Shown here one piece after another: positions 21,470-35,242 of a stretch of 64,000 nt of DNA (position 1 is the first letter of the stretch; each line of letters begins with the position of its first letter). Origin of the DNA: Lineus longissimus. Its lineage: Eukaryota; Nemertea; Pilidiophora; Heteronemertea; Lineidae. Both the position numbers and the translations under genes were made by a program. The notes below the pieces were generated by a model. That model searched no databases, was not told the DNA's origin, and saw only the letters and a program-made list of their open reading frames with translations. Location: assembly GCF_910592395.1 (NCBI RefSeq), contig NC_088319.1, forward strand, positions 11,596,001 to 11,660,000, written 5' to 3'.

Positions 21470-23080
21470 TGTTCGTCAAACAGTTTGTTTTTATTCCCTC
21501 GCCATGATTGGCTGTCTTCTTTATATTCTTTTTTACTTGTTATTGGACGGTGTAGAACTGTTGGCCTTGATGAAGACGTTCATCGGTTTGATATGAGATC
21601 ACATCACCAGTTTTCGTTTTCTTCTTGTTTGACGTGACGATGATCTTTGTTGTCAAACCTTCATATCACCCTCTCAGGAGAAGACAAGCCAATTTTGAGT
21701 CGGGCTCTTGACATACATTTCTTTCTCACTGCCTTGCAATGGTGTCCGTTAATATATTCTTTATCCCGTTAACGATGTAAAAACGTTTGCTTTCAATTCG
21801 TTGATGGTTATGCTAAGATTCCATCCACCTCTCGCTTGGTTTCTCGATCAACAATTAACGACGTGTTTGATCTGACGATGATCCCTGATGAAATCTTCTC
21901 ATCACCTTGTCTGAAGAAGACGAGCTAATTTCTGAGTTTGGCTTTTTAACACCAATCAGTGGTACATTTTTCACTGCCTAGAAATGATTGGCCGTCCTTT
22001 ACATTCTTTATCCCAATATTGATGCACGAAAGTTGGCCTTCAAGACGTTGGTGGTTGTGAACAAGCGCACATCATTATTTTTTGCGTCACTCACGAATTA
22101 CGATTTATGAAGACGAATTCTTTCTATGTGATGTGACGATCAGCAATTAACAACTTGTGGGGTGTGGCGATGAGCCTTGATGAAGTCTTCGCATCAACTT
22201 GCCAGAAGAAGACGAGCTCATTTTTGAGTTGAGCTCTTGATTCGCCATCTCGTTTTATATTCCTTGCAAGAAGAAGACAAGGTACATGTACTTCTTTATC
22301 CAGGCTCTTTTCATTTTTCTATGTTGCATTTTTCACTGCCATGCAAAGATTGACCGTCTTTTCTTATATTTTTCATCTCTGATATTGATGTAGAACTGTT
22401 GGCCTACAAACGTTGATGGTTGTGAGAATGCAAAATTAATCACTATAGTTTTCTGTGTCAACAGTCAACGATTTGAGTACGTGATGTTGCGATGATATGT
22501 GATGAAACATTCATCAGCTTCAGAAAGACCAGTTAATTCTTGATCTTGGCTCTTTTTATATATCAATGTTAAATTTTTTTATTGCCTTGCAATGATTGGC
22601 CGTGTTTTTCTTGATATTCTCCATGCCGTTATTTTTATTGATGTAAAACAAGTAGTCTTTCAAGGTGTTGACGGCTTTTTCGATCAACAACTAACGACGT
22701 GTTTGATGTGACGATGATCTTTGATGGGACTACACATCACGTTGCCTGAAGAAGACGAGCTTGCCGTCTTTCTTTTATATTCTTTACCCCGTTATTGATG
22801 TAGAAAAGTTGATTGGTGACAGCACAGCATTATCTACTTGATAATTTTCTGTGTCAACAATATGAATGACTTGTGCGATGTGGCGATGATCCTTGATAAA
22901 ATCTTCACATCGTAATGTCTGAAGAAGACGAGCTATTTTTTGAGTAAGCCTCTTTACATCAACCAATGTTACATTTTTCACTGCAGCGCCGATGATTGGC
23001 CGTCTTTCTTTATATTCTTGATCCTCTTGCTGATTATAGAAAGTTGGCCTCCAAGATCATTTATTTGTAAAATATCGGCA
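21470..23080. repeat. Degenerate long-period tandem array, about six units
   Basis: Repeated anchors occur in fixed order: GATGATC-TTGATGAAATCTTC, CATCAC-TTG-CTGAAGAAGACGAGCT, TTTTTGAGTTGGGCTCTT, ACATTTTTCACTGCCTTGCA, ATGATTGGCCGTCTTTCTTT, ATATTCTTTATCCC-TTATTG, ATGTAGAAA-GTTGGCCT. The GAAGA-GACGAGCT anchor falls near 21680, 21913, 22204, 22522, 22746 and 22918. Unit length therefore varies from about 170 to 320 bp through internal deletions. Identity between units looks moderate, so the array is old. No coding frame is shared by the units. Confidence 0.8.
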
Positions 23081-24779
23081 CTTCTCGCACGTGTTGAAAT
23101 ATTTACGTTTGAGAGAGCCAATCAGATTGATCAGAATAAATTGGGTCAGGTTTGGATAAATTTATGCAAATTCTGTCGTCTTCAAAGAGCATGCGCAAGG
23201 AGGAAGCTGGCCTCCTACATGTACGCTCTCCGTACTGTTTTGCATCATCCAATTTTAAAGGATCGGTTCTTTCTTTCAAGCTTTGATATCTCTAGTGTTC
23301 CAATTTTGATTGCTGTCAGTGTTGCTTTGCCGTGGAAAAGTTGTCTTTAAGGCTTTGATGCTTATGTGATCGCATTATCATCTACTGCAGTAATTACCAT
23401 TCAAAGCGGGCTAGTTTTTATTTGGTCCGATCCACGACGATCATTTCATCAATCGTAATGTTTTGCTTGCATCTATATAGAAAAGCATGCCTTGATCCTA
23501 GTTCTTTTAGCAGTGGCTCTGTGCTGGGACAATTTTTGTACAATGTAAGGTAAAGTTGGTACAAATATAACCCTGGTATAATTATAGCGTCTGTATGCAT
23601 AAAATGTGTACTGTCAGCTGTTTTCGACACTGCGGAGCCTATAATTGTACTCAAGCTATAATTGTACCACTTTACCTAAGTATTCATAAGCCATTGTACT
23701 CATACATTACACAAAATAGTAAGTCCTAAAATTTTTCATCCCGTCTAAAGATATTTAGTCACCGTTCTCGTTCTGACTGTTTCCTCGCATTGTTTAGGGA
23801 ACGCTAAAACACGAATGCGTTCTTTTATTGCGAGGTTATGGTGTCTCAAGCTCAGTATCAATTTTATGAAACACTGCTATACGGAGAACACTGAATGTTG
23901 AAGCGGTACACGACAGCCGTACCTTTTCCATGCTCGTCTTGTCTCACCACTTTGCATGCATTTGTTTGGCTCTTCGCAGTGATCAACCTTTCGTTTTTTG
24001 TGCAGCTCATTCATGCATATCATTACTTTCCATGCCAATTTCATGTTCCTATAATTCCGTTTTGATTGATGTTCGGATGCTATTAGTTTTCGTGATTGTA
24101 ATGCGAGTGCGAATGTCATTGCACCATCTTTTACTCCAGTCTTATAGTCTCGAAATAATTTAAACGGTAAGAGAAAAAAGCTTTGGCCTTGAGATTATTT
24201 GAAACATCTTCTATTTAGTTACCTCCTATAGCAACATTTTCTTGAGAATATCGGGATTCTTAAATGCAAAACAAGGCAGGAGAGAGACATGTTGGCAATT
24301 TTCCTCCTACGATTCGGCAAATTTTGAACCAAAATGGCTGCCGGTAACAAAAACTCAAATTCAAAGAAACACGATGGCTATAACCAGGTGTGACAATGAC
24401 CCCAGCAAGGCCAGGTTAATAATCATTGTCCTTGATGAGGCCCAACCAGGTTACCGGAATCCGATAATTGTCTGGTGGGGTGAAATCAGATCGCGTCCTT
24501 CGTTAATTTCCGCCAGCATGACCTGCGTGATTCGGTCACTGTAGTCTTATGAGAAACCTGATAATTTCTCCGATAATTTCAGATACATTCTCGAACTTTT
24601 GTGATCACTTGTGTGACCATGTGTGAAAAGGCTGGGACTTTTATCAAATTTTCCAGAAGTGTAGTCCTATATCTTGTCAATATCATCAATGAATTTAAAA
24701 CAATTCGAACGATTCGAAATTATTTCATTAGCGTTTACATGACATATGTCGGAATTTGAAACAAAATGCGTGGTGTGTT
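23081..24779. other. No recognised gene
   Basis: The reading frame spanning 22.9-23.35 kb starts inside the last tandem unit and lacks a domain. Around 24.3-24.5 kb the sequence is more GC-rich (CGGTAACAAAAACTC onward) and could hide a promoter or exon, but I see no supported gene. Confidence 0.35.
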
Positions 24780-24995
24780 AACTGCCTGAATGTCTTTTCG
24801 CCCGCGTAAAATCTGACAAAGATTTCCAATAAATTTCAAAATCGACCTGAATTCTGTCAGTTAATATAATTCAAGATAAGAAAAAGCACGAAATGATGTT
24901 TGCAAACCAAATTACCAACATTCCAGGCGGTACTGATCAGCCATGACAGGGCATTTTTAAGCATTTTATCGGAATTCGTTCCATGGTGGCATTCA
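24780..24995. repeat. Dispersed repeat, copy 1
   Basis: It shares order and words with 56690-56890: CTGCCTG, CCCGCGTAAAATCT, TTTCAAAATCGACCTG, GTCAGTTAATAT, CAAACCAAATTACCAACATT, CATGACAGGGC and CGTTCCATG. No coding content or ends are recognisable. It is a dispersed repeat of unknown class. Confidence 0.7.
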
Positions 24996-25964
24996 ACAGT
25001 GAACTCAGCCCTCCTCAGCAGTCACATAACAACGTCGTTCAGTGACTGCCAATAGGTCGCCATTTTGGATCATTGGAGAAGATCACAGGCAATTGATCCC
25101 CAGAACCAATTTCTATACACTACCTAAAAAACTGTACATCATTGACTTTTCGTTTTATGCGTGTTCAAAAAAGTTTTTTGTTAATAATAGGTCGATCGCT
25201 ATTCTACCATTTATTCTGAGATCATCACACGCCTGTGACCATGGTGACATAACCGGAACCACGTGATGTCATGGATACCAATGTTGACAGAGAGAATATT
25301 CATAGATCTACTTGGAGAATGTTATTCACTAAAAGGCTATTACCCTTTATTTGGTGAATCTATGATTGAAAATTGATTCACCAAATACAACCATGCTATC
25401 ACGTACACACGAACCATAATCAAATTAAGAAGACAAATCAAATTGAACTTTTGTCAAGATCTTGTCTTACAATGTACTTTTCTTTTCTGATACAGTTATT
25501 AAGTGAATTATTTAAAAACAAATAAACGCTTCGCAGCACTCCTTCCATGATATAGCGTACATTATTTTTTGTAGCTGCTGACGTTTTAATGAAATTGAGT
25601 CTGCATCTACATGTAAGGAATAGGCGCTTTTTTAGCACTTGATGACTTTTCTGATGAAATGTCATGATGGAAGGAAAATCTGATGAAATAAATTAAAGGA
25701 TTTTTTACACTGAAAATCTCATTTTAGTTGCAGGGATGTGTATACAGTTCATATAATGTGATCAAATACATGTATATGGTGAAATAGAGAAGAATCATTA
25801 ATCTGTCCTAACGTGCTGTTAAATGTCTAAAAAACCTTGGCCCTGAACATGCGTAGCCATGTGTGATGTCATCTGATTGGTTGATTTAAAAAATGGCCAC
25901 ATCGCCTGAAAAACCTTTCAGATAACAAAATTTCCATACCAAGAAGGGAGTTGATCAAAATGAA
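24996..25964. other. No recognised gene
   Basis: A 12-bp perfect inverted repeat (ATTTGGTGAATC) lies at 25349-25360 and 25375-25386. Otherwise AT-rich without features. Confidence 0.35.
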
Positions 25965-26480
25965 TTTTTAAAATATCTTCCCACCATCACATTTAAAATA
26001 GTTTGAGCCAGCGACTAAGCTATCGGAACTTGTCTCTATTTCATGTGTGTACTCTTTTTTATAATGGAGTAGTCGGCCCCAGGGAAAACATGAGCATACA
26101 TGGGAGAAGGCGTTTCTCAAAAACACGAAAAAAGGTGTTCAACGCTTAAAACCTTTAAAGAGAAACGGCAAAAGAAAAATTGTATATTAATGAAATTTTT
26201 AACGAAGAAATAAATCGAAGTTATAAATCAATAGCACAAATGAAGTTTAATCAGTTTTTTCCATCACCACCTTTCAAATAGTTTGAGCCAGCCACTAAGG
26301 TATCGGAATTTGTCACTTTGTTTATGCACTCTTTTTTGTAGAAAATGAAATTGTTGGCCCCAGGGACAACATGTCCACGCCTGGGAGAAGGCGCTTTTAA
26401 AATGCACGAAAAATGTGTTTAACGCTGAAAACATCAAAATCGAAACTGCGAGAAAAAAAATGTATTTCATAAATTTTTCT
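25965..26480. repeat. Direct duplication, two units of roughly 250-290 bp
   Basis: The order of words is repeated: CACCATCACATTTAAAATAG / CACCACCTTTCAAATAG, TTTGAGCCAGC, ACTAAG-TATCGGAA, TGCACTCTTTTTT, GGCCCCAGGGA-AACATG, CTGGGAGAAGGCG, CACGAAAAA-GTGTT and AACGCT-AAAAC. The first unit starts near 25978 and the second near 26262. Confidence 0.8.
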
Positions 26481-29400
26481 CCAATTAAACCGGTTTCATA
26501 TCCAGGCTCACATTGTCACAAATGTCACAGAAAGAAGACAACAAATACTTAAAAATGTCACTAGAAACGAAACATGAAATGTTATAAAAAATTTGAAAAA
26601 CCGATAAAATCTCTATTGTTTCAAAAGCAATTAGTTTGACATGGAACCAATTTTGTTTTATCGGAAAATACGTTTTTGTAAACTACAAAGAATGACTCAC
26701 TCGACGGATGACGATGTTAAATCATCAAGTTGTAAAAAATAAGTGATTCATAGCTACAGTATATGGTCGACCAGTAAAAAATTAAATATAATACAATATA
26801 ATATTGTTAGGCAGTTATGGATTGACAGGGAGGACAGACGAGGATGGGACACTTTTTCTGTCCTGTCCTGTTAGTAGATTGGCTGGGAGATTTTGGCTCA
26901 TTCGTGACGCTATTAGAAACTAATACATAAAGATAAAGTTTTTGGCACCAATGATGTCAGTCATTGCGGATTTGTACTAAAGTTCGAGTGGATTCTCTTG
27001 GAGTCAAGTCATCGTATAGATCCTATCTCCCTGTGATTTAGAGGGAGAATTTGGGTGTGGGATTTAGGTGACCAGGAAGAAAATGCACCTATTCACCTCC
27101 ATGTGCCCCCTCGATGTAGCAAGAGACTAAATGCTGACCACAAATAACGATTTCCGCTGTGTCAGAATGGCGTCTGGCGTTTTGTCAATACAGATTGATG
27201 TACTCGTACGGCCAACATTTTATCAGCCATGATCCCGACGTCTGATCGATACAGCTATCGTCCTGATTGTACAAAAAATGAGCGACACGAACCATATCCG
27301 ATATCACCAAAAGAGAGACGAAAAAAACCAACAAACCCTTTGCCGTCGCCAAAATAGGGCGTCGTAAACCAAAAAGCAGCACTAAACAGCATCTTCGTAA
27401 ACTAAAAGCAGCGCAAGTTATATTCGAAAAGGGGAGCAATCGCTGGTGTTAATATCACACTTTGACTTTTACATTGCGAGGGCAGTTAACCTCGAGAGGT
27501 AATTTGTACAGAGAAATTGTTGTTTTATAGCCCTTTCTTTGATCCAGTCCCACACAGAGGAAACAATCTTCCGAAACAATTATGAATTGATCTTCTGCCT
27601 TCCCAGCGCACTGAGGTAAGCATAAGCTTAAGGGGCTTTCTTTGGCGGAGATGTTTTAGATTGGTGACTCGAGCTTCTCCTTTGATGCTCGCAAACTTGT
27701 CGTTTCTCGTTAATCTGTTTAGACGGAGTCTCTTACGGTGGAAGACGGTGGCATTTCCTACCCTTTGGGGAGTGATAAAATGTAGAATGTAAAAATGCGT
27801 GCTTTAATAAAGAGTGTTGACAAATCGAAGATTTTTATTGTAAGATAGGTCAACTTGAACGTGATAATGTATCTTGATGAGGAACCTTAGACAATAGGAA
27901 TCATGATTGCTAAAGACGAGGGTCAAACAAAGAAATGTTTTCATATATTGAACGAAATGCCTGGCTGGATTTTCGGGTTGGTCCATCAGTTAAATCCAGT
28001 GATAATGACAACCATCATGCCAAGAGCTATCATAACGCCGAGTAATAACTTTTAGTGTTTGGTTTTAATGATATCAAGCACAGTAAAGCTTAATCAATAC
28101 TTGATAATATAGGTCAACTATTTTGTTTGGCCCTTCTTCAGTTATCACATGTAGCTACCTTTCTCTATCAAAGTATCTACCGAGTTTCTCTATCAAACAA
28201 ATACGTGGGAACATCGGACCTGGGGAACATGTGACTCGGGGAACATAGATTGGCACCCCATGAAACTATTGGTAGCCTTAATTTCATGGGTTATCGTCAT
28301 TTTGTTGATGGCAACATACATTTTAAACGCGTTAAAACAAAGTGGTGGCCAAGGATAAGTCATGCACAGAAAGAATTTATATGTCGATCTAAGAAAACAC
28401 CATGCAAAACAGTCCGGTGTTTTCGCCAAATAAGAATTGGTTTTCTCGTCTCATCGTAGTATCATTGTTACGAGGCTATCTTATTAGTATCTTATTCTCC
28501 AGTTCTCTTACTAGAAAGCGGCTTTGACAAAGCTGATGTGGTACCTCGGCTATCTTGCTACTATCTTGTCCATGAGGCTTATTGACAGCAGCCAGGGTAA
28601 GCACAACAAATCGCGAATTCTGATCGTATCTATTGTGAGATGCTTATTTAGCGTATTCAAGGTGCCCCTGACATGGACACTGGATAAACTGTCATGCTGA
28701 CAGAATGTATGATTTATTCTCTGTCGGATATCTTATGGTCTGTATCATTAGGAGGTAACGATCGCGAGGGACCGTGAATTCGCAGTACAAAGGAAATACC
28801 ACGCTATTCTGCACTGTTAGTATACTCCTTTCGCAGCTTCTTACCCTGGGTTTTACAAGGAATATGAAATTATGATAAAAAGAATCGATTAATTACATTT
28901 TTATAATTCGTACTTCGTCCTTGGAAGCTCTTCGCAAGACTTGCTTAACCTGCCTATTATTGAAAGCCTACCTATTAATTGAAATGCATCGCTTGGGTTT
29001 ACCGTAAAAACTGTGTACATGTATCTACTGCCCGAACTCCTTACCTTCTTAGTTACTTCTGTAGTTCTAATGGGCAAGATATGGACTGCATTGAAACTTA
29101 TAAAATCATCTATTACAAGATTTCGTTATCTTTTTCACAATTTCCCAGAACTTTGATAAAATACGAGATGTTCACCAAGAGAAGCGTGATCATGCACCGT
29201 TTCCTTGGTAACCTTAATTGGTCGTCGATGCACCCTGGTTTAACTGTCAATCAAATGGGAAAAACAAATCGACGAACTATAATTGCTTTGTAAAAATATT
29301 TGATAAAACAACCGCCTACAGGAAAATTAGAGCAAGCTTCGAAGGAAATATTTAAAAGGAGGGAGAAATATTCTCATGTTTTTCTCGAGTTGCACGAATG

Positions 29401-29865
29401 TAATCAAGATGAAAAAGATTGAATTTCAATTCTACTAATGCATGGAAGGCTCAGTCGAAAATTTACAATGAAAATGCAGGCAACTGCTGGAAAATGTACG
29501 ATATGTACGAAAGTCTTTTACCGGCAGGTGGAAAGTGGATGTTTAAACATTATTAATGAGTAACATGATATTTTTATGAACTTCAAACAGCTGTTGCCCG
29601 ACTTATAATGGTACGTATTGTCTTTAAAGTGTGTGCTTCCAGTATGTTAAGTATTCTATGAACGGACTTCGTGAAGTCCAACCTTTTTTCTACAACTTCA
29701 TGAGAAGCACCTATTCATGGGTAAACTGTTTATTTTTCCATATTCATGAGAGGTAAACTTGATCCCGACCGTAAGGTACATGTAGAAAAAGAAGGGATTT
29801 CTGAATGCGAAACTGACCTTACAAGTCCGCTGGATCAAGTATGAGATAGAGAGTACATTGTGTAC
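26481..29865. other. No recognised gene
   Basis: Short open frames only; none has a domain or clear splice context. Confidence 0.35.
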
Positions 29866-29874
29866 TCTAGTGAC

Positions 29875-30453
29875 GCTGAAAGGGTGGATGTCGTCCTGGG
29901 TGCCGACAAATGGTACCCAGGTTCGAGATCGACTGGACAATAAGCACCCTGGGTGCCATTACACTAGACAAATAGCACCCAGCTTCTTTTTTCCTGGCTT
30001 ACAGATCTTAGGGACGAGGACGTTTCTTGCAATCTCGCTTTATCTCGCGCCGTGGTACTTGTGGCATTAGCACTGCGCGAAATAAAAAGAACAGATAAAC
30101 AGAAAAAAACGCGTTTACGCCTAAAGGTCTTTGAAAGCACATTTCGGATGATTTATTCAGAAAAGGTATATAGGAGGGATATATCCGAAATGTGCTTTCA
30201 AAGACCTATAGGCCTAAACGCGTCTTTTTTGTTTATCTGTTCTTTTTATTTCGAGCACTGCTAATGCAGCAAGTACCACGGCGCGAGATAAAACGAGATT
30301 GCAAGAAACGTCGTTCCTAAGATCCGTAAGCCAGGCGAAAAGAAGCTGGGTGCTGTTTGTCTAGTGTAATGGCACCCAGGGTGCTTATTGTCCAGTCGAT
30401 CTCGAACCTGGGTACCATTTGTCGGCACCCAGGACGACATCCACCCTTTCAGC
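29875..30453. mobile_element. Mutator-like foldback element, copy 1
   Basis: Arms of about 270 bp are near-perfect inverted copies, beginning GCTGAAAGGGTGGATGTCGT and ending with its complement at 30453. A loop of about 36 bp (around TATTCAGAAAAGGTATATAG) separates them. The flanks TCTAGTGAC (29866-29874 and 30454-30462) are a perfect 9-bp duplication, as made by Mutator/MULE transposons. There is no ORF of transposase type, so it is non-autonomous. The arms contain internal GGGTGCC/GGCACCC sub-repeats. As RNA or single-stranded DNA it would form a very long hairpin. Confidence 0.92.
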
Positions 30454-30462
30454 TCTAGTGAC

Positions 30463-30963
30463 TCCGATCTAAGACCGGTTGATTGATTACTTCGAAATCA
30501 AAACTCGAAATCAAGCTCGACGATGACGTGATGACCATTGTACAGCTTGGTGTCCGTGGTATCGCCAACCCACGACCACATGCGTGATATTTAGCTTGAA
30601 TTAAATATTCAGAAGCAGTGTAGAGGTAGAAAATGTCCTCTTGGAAAAAGTGTCCAGCCCTGTTATATTTAGACGGATTACGATATGACCGACAAGAGCG
30701 CATAACATAGCCCTTTTCTTAGATCGCTGAGACTAGGGTATATATACACTTATGCATGCGGTTTTTTCATGTATTATACCAGTACAATTTGTGTGAAAGC
30801 AGGATGCATCTTCAAAGAATTCGTCTTTGTGATAGGAAAACTTCTGTGGATACCCTGCAATTGCAACTACTGGCTGTGATTGGCGTTGCCGCAGAAAACA
30901 TTCATTGGCCTCCGCAAATAACTCAACTATCTCTTTGATGTTTATACCTCAAAGCGTATTTTT
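30463..30963. other. No recognised gene
   Basis: It includes a ~45-bp segment near 30625-30665 (GGTAGAAAATGTCCTCTTGG) that recurs at 38675-38712, a short dispersed repeat of unknown class. Confidence 0.4.
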
Positions 30964-31157
30964 TAAGAAAAGAATTACCTCATTAGGACCCCTCTAATAA
31001 GGACACCCTTTGTACTGAGAAAGTGCTGTTCTCAATAGAGTGGTGTCCTGATTAGAGAAGTCAAATAGAATGGAAACAACCAAGTTGGGACTAAAACTAT
31101 TGTCCTTAGTAGAGGTTGTTCCTTGATAGAGAGGTTCCGCTAAGGGAAGTACTACTG
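30964..31157. mobile_element. TA-flanked MITE, copy B
   Basis: Words shared with copies A and C include GACCCCTCTAATAAGGACAC at the left and GGTTCCGCTAAGGGAAGTAC at the right, followed by TACTG and TA (31158-31159). The core AACAACCAAGTTGGGACTAA is found inverted in copy C. There is no ORF. Confidence 0.65.
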
Positions 31158-34100
31158 TATTTGTATCTGCCTTGTCAAAAGGGACAATCCTAAATCTGCG
31201 GCTATAAGTAACTCTGTCAAGTTTCTCTTTGAAGACCGCTCTGTCCGTTTGCGAATGTCACGAACAGAGACTGTTTCTCTAAATACCCGATGCAAAAGTT
31301 ACTTGGTCTTGGCAAAAATGCATTAGTTGGCGTGTGATTAACTTTGTCCAGTTCCTCCCAGAGATGCCTTGATGCATCCCTTTGAATAACACACTCTTTC
31401 TTGAAATGATATGTAGTATTTGTCAAAGACTACGTCAGAAGAAAGGAAAATGCTTTGAAATACCAACAGCACGGCGAGGCTTTGAGAAATCCCTTGGTCT
31501 GAGACTCTAAGCAGTACACTAATTTGCCCTGTTTACTTTGAATGCCTTGTGAATGCAACTGTACGACTGCTAATGGTCATGGGCATGGACATTCCTTTGT
31601 CTGAGTCTTTAAAGCACTAAGCAGGACCTTTGTCCGGTTCCCCTTTGAATTTCCTTTGTGCACATCGCTGAGTAGTTCCGCCCGGCTTCCCTTTGAAACT
31701 GCACACTTTGATGAGAGGTTATTTCCTGACGCTTGGACACCGTCAAGGGAAATCAGGCGGTCTTTCCTTCGTCTATTCCTCTGTTTCGCTCAACACCGGG
31801 TAGTCTACACAATACCGCAGCGTTCGTTGTCCGTCTTCCTATTTAAAAAAAGTGAAACATTTTTAAACGCCAGTTCCATGAAAATGAAACTTAGTACACA
31901 AGCCACCCTAGGCCAGATAACTTCGGTCTGCTCTGATTATTTAGTTAGCCACCAGGGGACCAAATCTGAAAAAAACTTAAAAAGTGTGATACATGTATCT
32001 CGCTTACTGATTTGCTTTCGATAAATTATTTATGGTACACGTAGATCATGCATGCAGAGGTACTCATAGCAAGGATGCACTACAAACTTATACGGGTTTT
32101 AAATTTGACCTACTTTTCATATGGCGTGAAAATATTATCATATAGGGTTACGAAACGTGCATTGTTACAGTCCAAGGACCAACTTACTCCATTCGGATCG
32201 GACCGAACTTCAGTCTCTGACCATGTGTACCAAATTTGAGATCAAAGGTCATTGTGCTTAAGAGACGGTTACAGATAAACATGCCAACATGCGACATAAG
32301 AGCGGCAATGAATAACAACACGCTATTTCTAAAACCAAAATATGTAAGCGAGCAACTGAACGATGCTCAGTAGAATTTGGCCATATTCGCAAAATTATAT
32401 GCGCGTATAGATCGGTGTTTCACTCAGCAAATAAACTAACCACAAAACGATCGAACATCATGTTACTTTGTTCGTCGTAATAGATATTGCTTTGTGTCCG
32501 GAACCATTTGCTAGAAACCCGATTTCCTGTCATATTCCACCAAAGTGACAACGGATTACATGCGACTTCCATTATTACCACTAACACAGTTATCAGAGAG
32601 CCATTGACTTGATCAAGTTCGATAAAATGTCCTTGACAATGGCATCTGCTTCCAACATGTTACAACCTTGAGATCATTATAACCGAATCCCGTCTTTTGG
32701 CACGTCGGGTAAACATGATTATCATGGCAACCGGCTTCCGTAGAACGATGATCATACAGGACGTGCTCCCAATTGGCTTCCGTAGATTACGAGGATAACC
32801 AATTCTGTCAATTGTCTCATTAGGAAGGAAACTGCGAAATCGGCCGGACGGACACGAGAATGAGAAGCCACAGTAACCGAGTCACTTGTGGATATAAGTC
32901 AATCATCACAATCATACATGTGACCAAGCGAGATTTAAAACTTGTTGCGGAAGTAACCTGGGGCTCTGCTAAAAGTTGGAACGTCACCTGCCAATACTGT
33001 GATTACGATCAATCGTCACGGCTTCTTTCGAGGGAAATCACAGGAATACCCTAGTTTAATAAAGTAAATATGCCGGTACGCGAAGGAAAACCAGACGGCG
33101 GGATCGGCGACTGTTGCCCATCTGGGACAGCTTCGCATGCACCAATAAAGATCAATAGAGAACCACGCTAACGAGCGATTTTAATAGCTCGGCTTGTTTA
33201 TGCCGCGATCACCGATACTTGTTGCAGGCACCTGCGATGAATACCGCAGACGAGCGATTTTTATCTGACGCGATCAGAATCACAGGTCGCAAAGATTTAA
33301 ATCGAAAAAATATTTATTGTATAAGGCGACTACAATATATACATTGTATGTACCATAAAATCGGATATTAAGATACGAATTATAAAAACAAGATTAAAAC
33401 GCTTCTTTTCGGGGGCGCTAATGACAAGGAGCCAGTCTCGGTTAGTTCGGATCGTCTGTCGGACAGCTGTATAAGAAATATCTCATCTTGGGGATGGCTC
33501 ATGGCACAGTCCCCGGTTGCAGTCGATCGGGCGAATGTATTGTCTATTTTACTCCTGCGTCGTAGCTTGCAAAGCCTTCCCTGATTGTTCCACAACAGCC
33601 CGTTGTTTACAATCAAAACTCAAAACTTCCATTCGGCGAGTGAAAAAGATAACGCTCTGCTCTTCTTGTTCTGCCTCTTTGAACAACCCTGGCTCCGACG
33701 TGTTATTCTATCCTTAAAGTGTGTTTGTATTTTGCCAAGCAAAGTGTGAGTACGCACGTTCTCCCCTATAATAAAAATCGGATGATTATAAACTTACCAT
33801 TTCTTTTATTTGTCGACCCTGATCTTGCATCTGCAAACCGACTGCTTGCCTAATACATGCAATTGTTATTGTTAATGATTTCGCAAGAGCAGTTGCCCAG
33901 TGGGTACCTCCTTTGAAATTAATCACCAGATTTGCCTAGTGTCACAAAGAATAGATGTGGTCATTTTTCAAAGTTTATCGGTATTTTCATTGGCACACTC
34001 CGTATAATCTTCATCTTGGGTGTGTCTTTCTCAAACGAGGGTACCCTGGTTTTGATGACTCTCTAACAAGTGAACGCCTGGTCATTGCCCTATGTACAGC

Positions 34101-35234
34101 ATGCATTACAAAATATAGCCCAATCTTAACCCTTGGTAGATCGAATATGATACTTGTATATATCGAGACCGCAAATCCGATATCACCATTTCCTCGATAT
34201 GGAAGCCAGTCAGAGAACACACGACAGAAAGCAGGTGCCGCTTTATAATCAGTATTGATCGATGTTCCCAGACCTCGGGCGAATTTTTAGCTTGGGGTAA
34301 GGAGCCGGATGCACTTCCACCCTTTTAATGGATATACCGTGGCCCCTCTGTTATATCAGTGTGTCAGCTCAGGCAAAGTGGTATATAACTGACCCAAGGC
34401 AGTGCAACCAGGCATATGACACTAGCTGTCCAATTTATTCGGCGATGTAGAATTTCGAATTACTGTCCCTTGATACCTGCCCTCCAAATGCAACAACTGT
34501 AACGTGGCTGGGTAGTAGAGGGTATGAACACTGCATACGTATGAACGTCGCAATCTGCAACGTGCTGCATGCCGTTTGGACAAGTCCCTAAACCAGGGAA
34601 AAACAGCTTAATTCTCAGACCTTGATCCACCAAGTCTTCAAGTGGACATCTCAAGTCGTTTGCCCATACCGGGATCCTGGATCTTCTCCAGTACACAAAC
34701 AACTTCTCTCGCTTTAATTTCCTAATTTATTTGCTTCATTTGCCGAAGTTCGATATGCAGATCGGGAAGGACAACGAACGTGAGTCCACCGGAGGAAGAA
34801 ATGCCTGTGCTCAACTTGCCAGATAGGTGATAAAAAGAACTGCATCTTCAGTGCTTAGCACATGGCATATCCAGATCGACAACCCATGAATAAATGGTAC
34901 CTTCTTTCTTCATCACATATCAGTGTATGCATCGATCTGTTCACATTGTTTATAGCACAGTCGGATGGGGTGATTTGTTGGTCTATGAGAAAAGCACACG
35001 CGGAGAAACCTTAATTGAATAAGTAATAGAAGTGCTTTTAGCGATGATAGCATATCAAGATGGAACACGGCAAGCTTTCACATGACATTATAGTGTGAAA
35101 GCACGATTAAGGTTCGTTGCGTATCTTGTTGATAGCCCTTAAAAGCTTGGCTTTCGGTAGATCCCGAAAGAGACTACTCCTCGATCAGGCTAGCCTTCTA
35201 ATGCATTACCCAATGCGCTATGAGTACCTCTACC
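31158..35234. other. No recognised gene
   Basis: Open frames up to about 120 codons (31.66-32.02 kb) show no domain. Around 33.2-33.7 kb the sequence is GC-richer, with no identifiable exon. Confidence 0.35.
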
Positions 35235-35242
35235 CGCTGTGC

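Noticed and set aside
22940-23350. 136-codon ORF with hydrophobic start
   Set aside because: Its first third lies in the degenerate tandem array and the rest has no domain or splice context.
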